DNA from: Chloroflexota bacterium
GTDB lineage: Bacteria; Chloroflexota; Anaerolineae; Aggregatilineales; Phototrophicaceae
Reading direction: 5' to 3'
Assembly (NCBI GenBank): GCA_023430545.1
Contig: JAEZAF010000221.1
Coordinates: 1 to 39,940, forward strand
Length of the DNA: 39,940 nucleotides
Part shown: in pieces, positions 25,267-32,588 of the stretch
Numbering within the stretch: position 1 is the first letter of the stretch
Layout: every line of letters begins with the position of its first letter
Position numbers and translations under genes: made by a program
Notes under the pieces: model-generated
Database searches by the model: none
The model's input: the letters and a program-made list of their open reading frames with translations, nothing else
What the model was told of the DNA's origin: nothing

Positions 25267-25611
25267 ATGGATCGTGACGAAAGACCAGCAAGAGAAGCGC
25301 GTGATGACAATCGCGCCCGTCGGCGTGAACGCCGCTCCGATGACGAAGAAGATGATCGCGGTGGTGATCGCGGTGACCGTGGTGGCCCCCGCCGTGGTGG
25401 ACGTGGTCGCCGTCAGGGGACGTACTGCCCCGAAGGCAAGTGCTTCGATTACAAGGATATCGATACCCTGCGCCGCTATGTGACCGAGTCCGGCAAGATC
25501 AAGCCGCGCCGTCAGACGGGTAACTGCTCGCGCTGCCAGCGCGAACTGGCCCGCGAAATCAAGCGCGCACGCCATCTGGCTCTGCTGCCATATATCTCGG
25601 GTGGTGACTAA
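25267..25611 (+). CDS. rpsR: 30S ribosomal protein S18, zinc-binding form with long N-terminal tail
   Basis: A 114-residue S18. The conserved core is FDYKDIDTLRRYVTESGKIK followed by PRRQTGNCSRCQRELAREIK and ARHLALLPY. Four cysteines are present as CPEGKC and CSRC, indicating the zinc-ribbon (C+) form. The first about 50 residues are a charged tail rich in Arg, Asp and Gly (ARRRERRSDDEEDDRGG, then RGG-type repeats), longer than in typical S18. The ATG at 25267 has GAGGAG 11 nt upstream. The usual following gene for L9 (rplI) is not here; a structured inverted-repeat element begins right after the stop codon. Confidence 0.95.
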   Translation: MDRDERPAREARDDNRARRRERRSDDEEDDRGGDRGDRGGPRRGGRGRRQGTYCPEGKCFDYKDIDTLRRYVTESGKIKPRRQTGNCSRCQRELAREIKRARHLALLPYISGGD

Positions 25612-25728
25612 GTGCTGCATCCGGGAAGTGCATTAACAAGGTCGCATGTATGTGCTTCTACGACATGAGGTAAAATATAGGGAAGCACGTGTATATGTCC
25701 ATCTGAATAGACCTGCCGGATGAAGCAC
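25612..25728. repeat. 117-bp nested inverted-repeat element after rpsR
   Basis: The outer arms are GTGCTGCATCCGG (25612-25624) and CCGGATGAAGCAC (25716-25728), 13 bp with one mismatch. Inside lie AGGTC/GACCT (25639-25643 and 25710-25714). Innermost is a 13-pair helix (25646-25658 with 25682-25694, core GTGCTTC/GAAGCAC, three G-U pairs) that closes a 23-nt loop. TAA flanks both outer ends; the left TAA is the rpsR stop codon. It can be read either as a structured RNA or as a small MITE-like insertion with a 3-bp target duplication. Confidence 0.6.
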
Positions 25729-25786
25729 TAAGCCGACGCTGCATCAACAGCATGCGTGGCACATTTCAATGACTTACTGATATGGG

Positions 25787-25812
25787 ATGGGGCAGCAGTT
25801 TTGCCCCATTTT
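25787..25812 (+). terminator. Hairpin with T-run before the PpiC gene
   Basis: An 8-bp perfect stem (ATGGGGCA at 25787-25794, TGCCCCAT at 25802-25809, loop GCAGTTT) is followed by TTTTG. It may end the rpsF-ssb-rpsR transcript. It lies only 6 bp before the AGGAG of the next gene, so it could also act as an attenuator for that gene. Confidence 0.6.
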
Positions 25813-25832
25813 GTAATTAGGAGACCGAATTC

Positions 25833-27326
25833 ATGGCAAAAAAACGCCAATCGACCGGGGTGCCGGGCAGCAGCGAACAGACAGATCCTGCTGTTGGAAC
25901 GACCCCCGCGTCTAAATACCCGCGTGCGTCTAGAACGCCGGTAACCAGCAGGGCAGAACAGTATCGCACACGCGCTGAGCGCGAAGCCAAGCTCCAGCGT
26001 CAGATTCTGGTTGGGACTGCCGCCGCCGCTGCGGTGATTTTGGTACTAGTGCTGATCGCGCTGGCCTACGAAGTGCTGTATCGTCCGACTCAGGCGGTGG
26101 CGCGTGTAGGGGACGAGAATATTACTGTTGCGGAATTCCAGCAGCGTGTTCGCCTCGAACATGAGCTTCAGACCATTCAGTTAAGCAATGCCATTAACCA
26201 GTATTCCAGCTTTATGGGTGGTGACATCAATCAGGCCTACAGCCAGCTCGTCAGCCAGCCACCGTACAGCACCTGGGCCAATGAACTCCAGTTCCCGGAC
26301 ACACTGGCGAACCGTGTGCTGAACGATCTGATCGACGATCAACTCATTGAGGCCGAAGCCGCAGAGCTTGGGATTACGGTCAGTGATGAAGAAGTACAGA
26401 ATCAGATCAACAAGTACATCGGCTATGACCCTGAAGAGGTCGCACTGATCGGGACCGATCCCACCGCGACACCTTCGCCCACCGCCAGCCCGACTCCGCT
26501 GGTTTCCCCGACTCCTTCCGCTGTGCCGACAACGGACCCGGCAGCAGTTGTCACCACTGAAGAAGCAGTGGCAACCGATGAGGACACCGGGACTGAAGAA
26601 GCCACAGGGACTGAGGAAATCGCAGCAACGGCTGAAACGGCTGCCACCGACGAGGCTGGTGTCACCAGCGATCTGGGGATTACCGCTGTCCCGACTGAGG
26701 TTACACCTACCCTCAGTGCCACTGAAGTTCAGGGTAACTTTCTGACTCGTCGTGATGAATTCCTGAACCGCCTTCGCAGCAATGCGCAGGTGAATGATGA
26801 CGCGATTAACGCTTTCTTCCGTGCGCAGCTTCTGCGTGAAAAGGTCGGCCAGACCATTGCTGCTCAGAACCTGGGCGAAGGTGGTACTGCGCCTTACGTT
26901 AATGCCCGTCACATTCTGGTCGAGACCGAAGAAGAAGCACAGGATGTGCTCACAGCACTTCAGGCTGGCGAGTCCTTCGCGTCACTGGCGCAGGCCGTAT
27001 CGACCGATACTGGCTCTGGTGCGCAGGGTGGTGAACTGGACTGGAGCCCGACATTCCAGTTTGTGGCACCCTTCGCCGAAGCGGTTGAGACTGCCCCGAT
27101 TGGCGAGATTGTCGGCCCGATCGAAAGTGAATTCGGCTATCACATCATTCAGGTGCGCGCCCGTGAACAGCGCCCGGTTGAAGAAGCACAACTGGACCAG
27201 ATTTACAGCCGCGATGCCGAGCAGTGGATCGAGACCGAGCGTGAAGCCAATCCGACCGGATTTGAGACCTTCTCGGTCTGGACGGATAACGTCCCCAATC
27301 TGACCCTGCGTTACGATCCCTTCTAG
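25833..27326 (+). CDS. Membrane-anchored PpiC/SurA-type peptidyl-prolyl isomerase
   Basis: A 497-residue foldase for exported proteins. A basic cytoplasmic tail of about 56 residues precedes one transmembrane helix (57-80). Next is a SurA-like helical chaperone region (about 86-200, starting AVARVGDENITVAEFQQRV). A Thr/Glu/Pro/Ser-rich linker (208-300) splits this region from its second part (301-350). The parvulin domain spans 357-446 with NARHILVETEEEAQDVL, ESFASLAQAVSTDTGSGAQG and EFGYHIIQV. It acts on the outer face of the membrane and presumably helps secreted proteins such as the DUF4397 and solute-binding proteins. The ATG at 25833 has AGGAG 9 nt upstream. Confidence 0.9.
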   Translation: MAKKRQSTGVPGSSEQTDPAVGTTPASKYPRASRTPVTSRAEQYRTRAEREAKLQRQILVGTAAAAAVILVLVLIALAYEVLYRPTQAVARVGDENITVAEFQQRVRLEHELQTIQLSNAINQYSSFMGGDINQAYSQLVSQPPYSTWANELQFPDTLANRVLNDLIDDQLIEAEAAELGITVSDEEVQNQINKYIGYDPEEVALIGTDPTATPSPTASPTPLVSPTPSAVPTTDPAAVVTTEEAVATDEDTGTEEATGTEEIAATAETAATDEAGVTSDLGITAVPTEVTPTLSATEVQGNFLTRRDEFLNRLRSNAQVNDDAINAFFRAQLLREKVGQTIAAQNLGEGGTAPYVNARHILVETEEEAQDVLTALQAGESFASLAQAVSTDTGSGAQGGELDWSPTFQFVAPFAEAVETAPIGEIVGPIESEFGYHIIQVRAREQRPVEEAQLDQIYSRDAEQWIETEREANPTGFETFSVWTDNVPNLTLRYDPF

Positions 27327-27354
27327 CAGCGGATCGAACCGTCTACACAGCGTG

Positions 27355-27386
27355 AAGAGCGGGCATTGCCCCGCTCTTTCTTTTTT
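27355..27386 (+). terminator. Intrinsic terminator after the PpiC gene
   Basis: A 9-bp perfect stem (AAGAGCGGG at 27355-27363, CCCGCTCTT at 27370-27378, loop CATTGC) is followed by TC and six T. It separates the foldase gene from the fhaA promoter. Confidence 0.92.
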
Positions 27387-27410
27387 GCCTTCCATCATCC
27401 TATATGCGGA

Positions 27411-27439
27411 TTGTCGGGTTTCGTACCCTTCGCTATAAT
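27411..27439 (+). promoter_or_regulatory. Promoter of the fhaA locus, possibly leaderless
   Basis: TTGTCG (27411-27416), a 17-bp spacer and a perfect TATAAT (27434-27439). The start codon ATG lies at 27447, where transcription would be expected to begin, and there is no ribosome-binding site between. The fhaA message may therefore be leaderless. Confidence 0.65.
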
Positions 27440-27446
27440 GTCGCTT

Positions 27447-28229
27447 ATGAACGAAGAACTTCTCTCACGATTCGAAGCGAACATCGAGCGTTTAGTTGAA
27501 AACGCCTTTGCAAACTTCTTCGGTAAAAAGATTCAGGCCCATGACATCGCATTACAGCTTGCACGTGCGATGGAGCAGGGCGTGCGTGTCCGGCATGGGG
27601 CAGACCATCGTCCGTTCGCGCCAGATCTCTATCAGATCAGCCTTAGCCCACCGATTTATGAATACCTTACGACCAACCATCCGACATTGGCGCAGAAGCT
27701 GAGCCAGCATGTCGTGACGCTTGCAACGCAAACCGGTTACCGACTGCTCAATACGCCGCTGATCGAATTTGTAAGCGACTCGACGATGGAACGTAATCAC
27801 ATCCTCGTGCAGGCTGTCCATAGTGATAAACCAGAGAACAGTACGGCTGCCATGCAGCGTGTCATGATACCGGTACAGACGGAGCATTCAGAGGTGAACG
27901 CCTATCTGCTGGTAAGCAGTGATCGGTCCTTTCGGCTGGATAAGGATATTGTCAATATTGGTCGATATCGTGATAACGACATTATCCTCGATGACCCTTA
28001 TGTCTCTCGCCACCATCTGCAACTGCGCAAACGGTTTGGCAAGTACATGCTGTTTGATGTCCATAGCCAGGCGGGTACCTTCGTGAATAATGTGCGCGTC
28101 CGCGAACATCAGCTTCAGACCGGGGACGTGATCCTGTTGGGGAAGTCGCAGCTCATCTACATGGAGGATGTCTCGCACGACGAGGATGATCCACTTTCCC
28201 AAACGGATACATTTGATCCCGTGGTTTAA
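27447..28229 (+). CDS. fhaA: FhaA-like protein: DUF3662 domain plus FHA domain
   Basis: A 260-residue cytoplasmic adaptor. The N-terminal FhaA domain (DUF3662, about 1-125) shows LLSRFEANIERLVENAFANF and FGKKIQAHDIALQLARAM. A short linker leads to a C-terminal FHA domain (about 155-240), a phosphothreonine reader, with VNIGRYRDNDIILDDPYVS, RHHLQL and AGTFVNNVRV; the Arg, Ser and His that contact phosphopeptide are kept. In mycobacteria FhaA binds phosphorylated MurJ (MviN) and takes part in regulating peptidoglycan synthesis. Here an FhaB-like gene, rodA and a PBP follow and murJ lies about 8 kb downstream, which supports an equivalent role. No Ser/Thr kinase gene is in view to supply the phosphorylation. 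Confidence 0.9.
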   Translation: MNEELLSRFEANIERLVENAFANFFGKKIQAHDIALQLARAMEQGVRVRHGADHRPFAPDLYQISLSPPIYEYLTTNHPTLAQKLSQHVVTLATQTGYRLLNTPLIEFVSDSTMERNHILVQAVHSDKPENSTAAMQRVMIPVQTEHSEVNAYLLVSSDRSFRLDKDIVNIGRYRDNDIILDDPYVSRHHLQLRKRFGKYMLFDVHSQAGTFVNNVRVREHQLQTGDVILLGKSQLIYMEDVSHDEDDPLSQTDTFDPVV

Positions 28230-28241
28230 GGCGGCGTTTTT

Positions 28242-28685
28242 TTGGAAATCGCAGTTGTTCTGTTCGTATTACGCCTCGTTGCGGCGGTGCTGCTGCTTGC
28301 ATTGGCAGCGGTGATCTTCTGGTCACTTTGGCGTGATTATCGGACCACCCTCAGTCAGCTTCAGTCCAACCGGCGGGTTTACGGCAGTCTGGTCGCGATG
28401 CGTGAAATCGACGAAAGCTATGTGCTGACGGGAGATGTCTATCCCTTGCTGCCGATCACCACACTCGGACGTGCGCCGACCAATTCAATTGTTGTGAACG
28501 ATAACTTCGCCAGTAATGAACATGCGCTGATCGCATTGCGGCGTGGACAGTGGTGGCTTGAAGATCGCAATAGTCGTAATGGCACGCTGCTGAACGGTGT
28601 GCTGATCAACCGCAGTGTGATTGTCACCGATGGCGATGTGATCGGCGTTGGACATGCGCGTTTCCGGCTGGATCTGGAGCTATAG
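28242..28685 (+). CDS. fhaB: FhaB/FipA-like membrane FHA protein
   Basis: A 147-residue protein with one N-terminal transmembrane helix (about 5-28) and a cytoplasmic FHA domain (about 65-145). The phosphothreonine-binding pattern is present: TTLGRAPTNSIVVNDNFASN, then EHALIAL, WWLEDRNSRNGTLLNG and the closing GDVIGVGHARFRL. The domain order equals actinobacterial FhaB (FipA), which connects to cell-division and wall-synthesis proteins. The start is a TTG at 28242 with AAGGCGG about 10 nt upstream. It follows fhaA by 12 bp and is almost certainly co-transcribed. Confidence 0.88.
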   Translation: MEIAVVLFVLRLVAAVLLLALAAVIFWSLWRDYRTTLSQLQSNRRVYGSLVAMREIDESYVLTGDVYPLLPITTLGRAPTNSIVVNDNFASNEHALIALRRGQWWLEDRNSRNGTLLNGVLINRSVIVTDGDVIGVGHARFRLDLEL

Positions 28686-28786
28686 CCTTCGATGCCTGAA
28701 GACTGCTCTCCATCTGTGTAACCAGCTAATCAGCGGTCAGCCTTCATCTGCTTAACGGATTCTCTCCATTCAAAGGATGGTACCCC

Positions 28787-29662
28787 ATGGAACAAGTTGC
28801 GATTGGTGTCATTGGCGGTTCTGGTCTGTACCGGATGCCGGAAATCACCGACAAAGAGACCATCTCGATTGATACTCCTTATGGCAAACCCAGCGCCGAT
28901 ATTGTCGTCGGCACCCTGCGTGGCAAACGGGTCGCTTTCCTTCCGCGTCATGGCGAAGGCCATTACTTTACCCCCGGCGAAATCCCGTACCGTGCAAATA
29001 TTTACGCCCTGAAGAAGTTAGGGGTGCGCTTTATTATCGCCGTCAATGCCTGCGGTTCTCTCAAGGAAGAGTACCCACCCGGCTCGATTGTGATCCCTGA
29101 CCAGATCTTCGACTATACCAAATCAGAACGCGGTGGACGCTCCTTCTTCGAAAGTGGGCTGGTCGGTCATGTTTCAGTTGCAGATCCGCTGTCCCCGGAT
29201 TTAAGCCGTCAGCTTTATGAGGCGGCGCTTCAGGTCGAAGGGTCACAGGCCAAACAGGGCGGGACTTTTATTATCATCGAGGGGACGCGCTTCAGTACCA
29301 AAGGTGAGAGCCGCATCTATCGTCAGTGGGGATGCAGCATTATCGGGATGACCACTGCACCCGAAGCCTTCCTCGCCGCAGAAGCGGAAATCGCCTATGG
29401 GGTGATTGCTCATATCACCGACTATGATGTCTGGCACGAGAGTAACGAACCTGTGACAGCAGAGATCGTTATGGCGACGATGCAGCGTAATATCGAGAAC
29501 GTCCAGAAGACGCTGGCGCTGACGATCGAAAACCTCGATGAACTGGCGGATTATCCCGCCCATCACACACTGGATTACGCCGTCATGACGGCTCCGCAGT
29601 CCATCTCGGCTGAGGTGCGCGAACGGCTCTCACTGCTGCTGGCCGATCGTTTTATACAGTGA
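28787..29662 (+). CDS. mtnP: S-methyl-5'-thioadenosine phosphorylase
   Basis: A 291-residue trimeric-type purine nucleoside phosphorylase of the MTAP family; it splits methylthioadenosine with phosphate into adenine and methylthioribose 1-phosphate. Visible sites are IGGSGLYRMPE, AFLPRHGEGHYFTPGEIPYR, AVNACGSLKEEY, GTRFSTKGESRIYRQWGCSI and IGMTTAPEAFLAAEAEIAYG, ending in TDYDVWH with the Asp that favours 6-aminopurines. The ATG at 28787 has AAAGGA 9 nt upstream. It lies between fhaB and rodA, the place held by the phosphatase gene pstP in actinobacteria. Together with AhcY and the PfkB kinase it completes disposal of the main SAM by-products. Confidence 0.93.
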   Translation: MEQVAIGVIGGSGLYRMPEITDKETISIDTPYGKPSADIVVGTLRGKRVAFLPRHGEGHYFTPGEIPYRANIYALKKLGVRFIIAVNACGSLKEEYPPGSIVIPDQIFDYTKSERGGRSFFESGLVGHVSVADPLSPDLSRQLYEAALQVEGSQAKQGGTFIIIEGTRFSTKGESRIYRQWGCSIIGMTTAPEAFLAAEAEIAYGVIAHITDYDVWHESNEPVTAEIVMATMQRNIENVQKTLALTIENLDELADYPAHHTLDYAVMTAPQSISAEVRERLSLLLADRFIQ

Positions 29663-29702
29663 TGTTACTCTCATTGGCTAGTGGGTGAGGCGTTAATGGT
29701 AT

Positions 29703-31025
29703 ATGGGCGTTGGCGAGACTTTTATTGAAAACATCGCACCAGAAGAGCAGGAGTTCATTCGGACTCATCGGACCGAACGTCTCCTGCTGCTGATTGCCGC
29801 CGCCTTCCTGCTCGTCAATTATCTGTCCCTGTCGATCCTGAGAGGGCCGGTTGAGCTGAAACTGTGGCTGCGTCCCCTGATCTGGATTTTGTGCGCCTTT
29901 GGCGGGCATCTGCTGCTCGAACGCAGGCTGGCACATCACGACCCATACCTGTACGCGGTCCCGATGTTTCTCTCCGGCTGCGGATTGGTACTCATTGACC
30001 GCCTTGCACCAGCCTTTGCCGACCGTCAGATCCTGTGGCTGATTTTTGGTACAGTGGTGCTGCTCCTGACGGCGCTGCAAGGCTTCCTGATCCGCTGGCT
30101 GAAGCAGTATCGTTACGTTTTGCTGCTGGTTGGGCTGGTGCTGCTGTCCAGCACGATCCTGTTCGGAACTAATCCTACAGGCTCCTCGCTTGCGCCGCAG
30201 CTCTGGCTGAATATTGGCAATCTGCATATCCAGCCCTCAGAACTACTGAAGATTATCCTCGTCGCGTTCCTTGCCAGCTATCTGGCGGAACAGTATCCGA
30301 TTCTACGTGCTTCGATCGCAGAAGACAGCCAGCGTCGTGTCTGGTTTCTTCCGCGTGTCATCGGTCCGGTGCTGCTGATGTGGGCGCTTTCTGTCATCGT
30401 CCTGATCTGGCAGCGGGATCTGGGAACCGCCATGCTGTTCTTTATCGTGTTCATCCTGCTGATTTATGTCGCCAGCGGCTATGCCAGCGTGCTGATGGGC
30501 GGCCTGCTGCTGATGCTGATCGCCGGGTTTGCAGGTTATCAGCTTTTCTCGGTGGTCCAGCTTCGTGTGGATATCTGGCTGAATCCGTGGCTGGATGCCG
30601 ATGGCCGCGCTTACCAGATCGTGCAGAGCCTGATGGCCTTCGCGTCCGGGCATATCTTCGGGCAGGGGATCTCGCAGGGGCTGCCGACGGTGATCCCGGT
30701 CGTGCATTCTGACTTCATTTTCGCGGCAGTGGCTGAAGAGTGGGGGCTGGTCGGTGTTGCGATCATCGTCACCTGCTTTGCCGTGATCGCGATGCGTGGA
30801 TTCCGTGTCGGCGCACTTCAACAGGATCATCCTTTCTCCGCGCTGCTGGCTGTAGGGTTATCCATGATGCTCGCGGTACAGGCCGTGATGATCATGGGCG
30901 GTGTACTCAAGCTGGTCCCGCTGACCGGTGTCACGCTGCCTTTTGTCAGCTATGGCGGAAGTTCGCTGGTAATCTCGTTTATGATGGTCGGACTTTTACT
31001 GCACCTGTCCGCTCAGAATGACTAA
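29703..31025 (+). CDS. rodA: RodA/FtsW-family peptidoglycan glycosyltransferase
   Basis: A 440-residue SEDS protein with about ten to twelve transmembrane helices, the class that polymerises lipid II into glycan strands. Signatures are LNIGNLHIQPSELLKI, IFGQGISQGLPTVIPV, the VVHSDFIFAAVAEEWGL loop that carries the catalytic Asp, and the C-terminal PLTGVTLPFVSYGGSSL. It is longer at the N-terminus than E. coli RodA and resembles actinobacterial RodA. SEDS proteins work with a class B PBP; the gene for one follows 45 bp downstream, but that partner looks catalytically dead. The ATG at 29703 has only a distant GAGG upstream. RodA versus FtsW cannot be settled by eye. Confidence 0.92.
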   Translation: MGVGETFIENIAPEEQEFIRTHRTERLLLLIAAAFLLVNYLSLSILRGPVELKLWLRPLIWILCAFGGHLLLERRLAHHDPYLYAVPMFLSGCGLVLIDRLAPAFADRQILWLIFGTVVLLLTALQGFLIRWLKQYRYVLLLVGLVLLSSTILFGTNPTGSSLAPQLWLNIGNLHIQPSELLKIILVAFLASYLAEQYPILRASIAEDSQRRVWFLPRVIGPVLLMWALSVIVLIWQRDLGTAMLFFIVFILLIYVASGYASVLMGGLLLMLIAGFAGYQLFSVVQLRVDIWLNPWLDADGRAYQIVQSLMAFASGHIFGQGISQGLPTVIPVVHSDFIFAAVAEEWGLVGVAIIVTCFAVIAMRGFRVGALQQDHPFSALLAVGLSMMLAVQAVMIMGGVLKLVPLTGVTLPFVSYGGSSLVISFMMVGLLLHLSAQND

Positions 31026-31070
31026 ACCAGAGACGATCATGCGCCTTTCGGATATTCAGAAGTAGCTACA

Positions 31071-32576
31071 ATGCCTTTCACTCGTGAAATACAACGCCTG
31101 ATTTATGGCTTTACTGCCGTTTTCTTCATCATCCTGCTGGCCTCTGCATACTGGGCAGTCGAAGGTGAGCAGACGCTACTGGAACGTGAGGATAATCCGC
31201 GCCTGTTTGAAGAAGAGGCGTCAATTGTGCGCGGTCGGATCGTTGACCGGTTTGAAGAACCGCTGGTGATCTCAAGCTCGACGAATGGTGGACGGGCAGC
31301 CCGTACTTATCTCGAACAATCAATGAACAGTGTGCTCGGTTATTACAGTCTGCGTTACGGTCAGGGAGGAATCGAATCCGCTTATCATGAGATGCTGCGC
31401 GGCACTGAGGCTTTAGACGACTTCTCGGAGTTTTTCGCCCAGAACTGGCTGCATCAGCCGCAGTATGGGGCAGACATACGCCTGACGCTCGACCTTGCCA
31501 TTCAGCAGCAGGTTGTCGAAACCATCGGCGATTATACAGGTGCAGCAGTGGTCCTCTCCGTACCGGATGGCGAAGTGCTGGCGCTGGTCAGCCTGCCCAC
31601 GTATGACCCCAATACACTGGATCAGCAGTGGGATACACTGGTGAACGACCCAAGCAATCCGTTCTTTAATCGGGCGGTTCAGGGACGCTATCAGCCAGGC
31701 AGTGCGCTCCAGCCGATTCTGATGACGGCGGCACTCATTCATGGCGTACCTGTGGATGAACTGCAACCAGGGGCATCACAGCCCGTCGAACTGGATGATG
31801 TCACACTGCGATGCGCACAGCGTCCGCCAGCGGATCGTCTGGTACTGAGCGAAAGTCTTGCCTTCGGGTGTCCGGCACCCTTTGTCAATCTGTATCATGA
31901 GATGGGACCAGCGCCCTTTGATGAAGTTTATGACCTTTACGGTCTGGACCAGCGTTATACACTGCCGGGTTTTGACCAACTGCTTCCGCTGCAAGGTGCC
32001 CCGACTGAAGAAGTGACACCGCCTCCAATTGACGATGATCCGAGTATAACTGAGGGGACCACCGTCCCATCCAGCCCCACCGAAACGGTGATGACGCTGG
32101 AGAACATCCTCGGTCAGGGTTCGATTACCCTGTCTCCGTTGGATCTCGCAGTGAGCACCGCTTCAATTGTGAATGAAGGTAACGCCCCCATGCCTTTTAT
32201 TCTGTCAGGGATACGCCAGCCCGGTGAAACCACCTTCACACCGGTGAATAACCTTGCACCGACCAGACCCGTCACCACCGCCCATACCAGCCGGCGCTTA
32301 CAGGAAATGATGCGCTCTGCGACCACACTCGGTGCAGCAACCCGTGCGGCACGCACTGGCATGAATGTCGGCGGCCATGTCGGGATTGCCTATTCCGGTG
32401 ACAACACCTATTCATGGTTCAACGGCTATGTGATTACTGGCGTGCGGCAGGGGATTGTGGTCTCGCTGGTACTGGAGAATGTCGATAATCCCTCGGAAGT
32501 CGCGGCGATGGGCGGCCAGATTCTGGAGACGGCCTTTAACCGACCGATTGTCTCGCATACTGCCGTCACCCCTTGA
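31071..32576 (+). CDS. PbpA-like class B penicillin-binding protein with lost catalytic motifs
   Basis: A 501-residue protein with one N-terminal transmembrane helix (about 10-30), a short dimerisation region (IVRGRIVDR, then the typical YYSLRYGQGGIESAYHE) and a transpeptidase-like domain (about 135-490). The family frame is well kept (DLAIQQQVVETIG, FFNRAVQGRYQPGSA, LGQGSITLSPLDLAVSTAS), but the active site is not. SxxK reads SALQ (211-214), so the acylation-assisting Lys is Gln. The SxN motif reads GCP (266-268). KTG reads RTG (428-430). A Thr/Glu/Pro-rich insert lies near 308-338. It follows rodA by 45 bp and probably serves as a non-catalytic partner or activator of RodA. The frame is intact, so it is not a decayed gene. 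Confidence 0.88.
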   Translation: MPFTREIQRLIYGFTAVFFIILLASAYWAVEGEQTLLEREDNPRLFEEEASIVRGRIVDRFEEPLVISSSTNGGRAARTYLEQSMNSVLGYYSLRYGQGGIESAYHEMLRGTEALDDFSEFFAQNWLHQPQYGADIRLTLDLAIQQQVVETIGDYTGAAVVLSVPDGEVLALVSLPTYDPNTLDQQWDTLVNDPSNPFFNRAVQGRYQPGSALQPILMTAALIHGVPVDELQPGASQPVELDDVTLRCAQRPPADRLVLSESLAFGCPAPFVNLYHEMGPAPFDEVYDLYGLDQRYTLPGFDQLLPLQGAPTEEVTPPPIDDDPSITEGTTVPSSPTETVMTLENILGQGSITLSPLDLAVSTASIVNEGNAPMPFILSGIRQPGETTFTPVNNLAPTRPVTTAHTSRRLQEMMRSATTLGAATRAARTGMNVGGHVGIAYSGDNTYSWFNGYVITGVRQGIVVSLVLENVDNPSEVAAMGGQILETAFNRPIVSHTAVTP

Positions 32577-32588
32577 TGTGCCGTTAGC

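Noticed and set aside
31071..32576. Treating the PBP gene as a pseudogene
   Set aside because: The frame is intact over 501 codons, the rest of the fold is conserved, and it is in an operon-like position; a catalytically dead but functional protein fits better.
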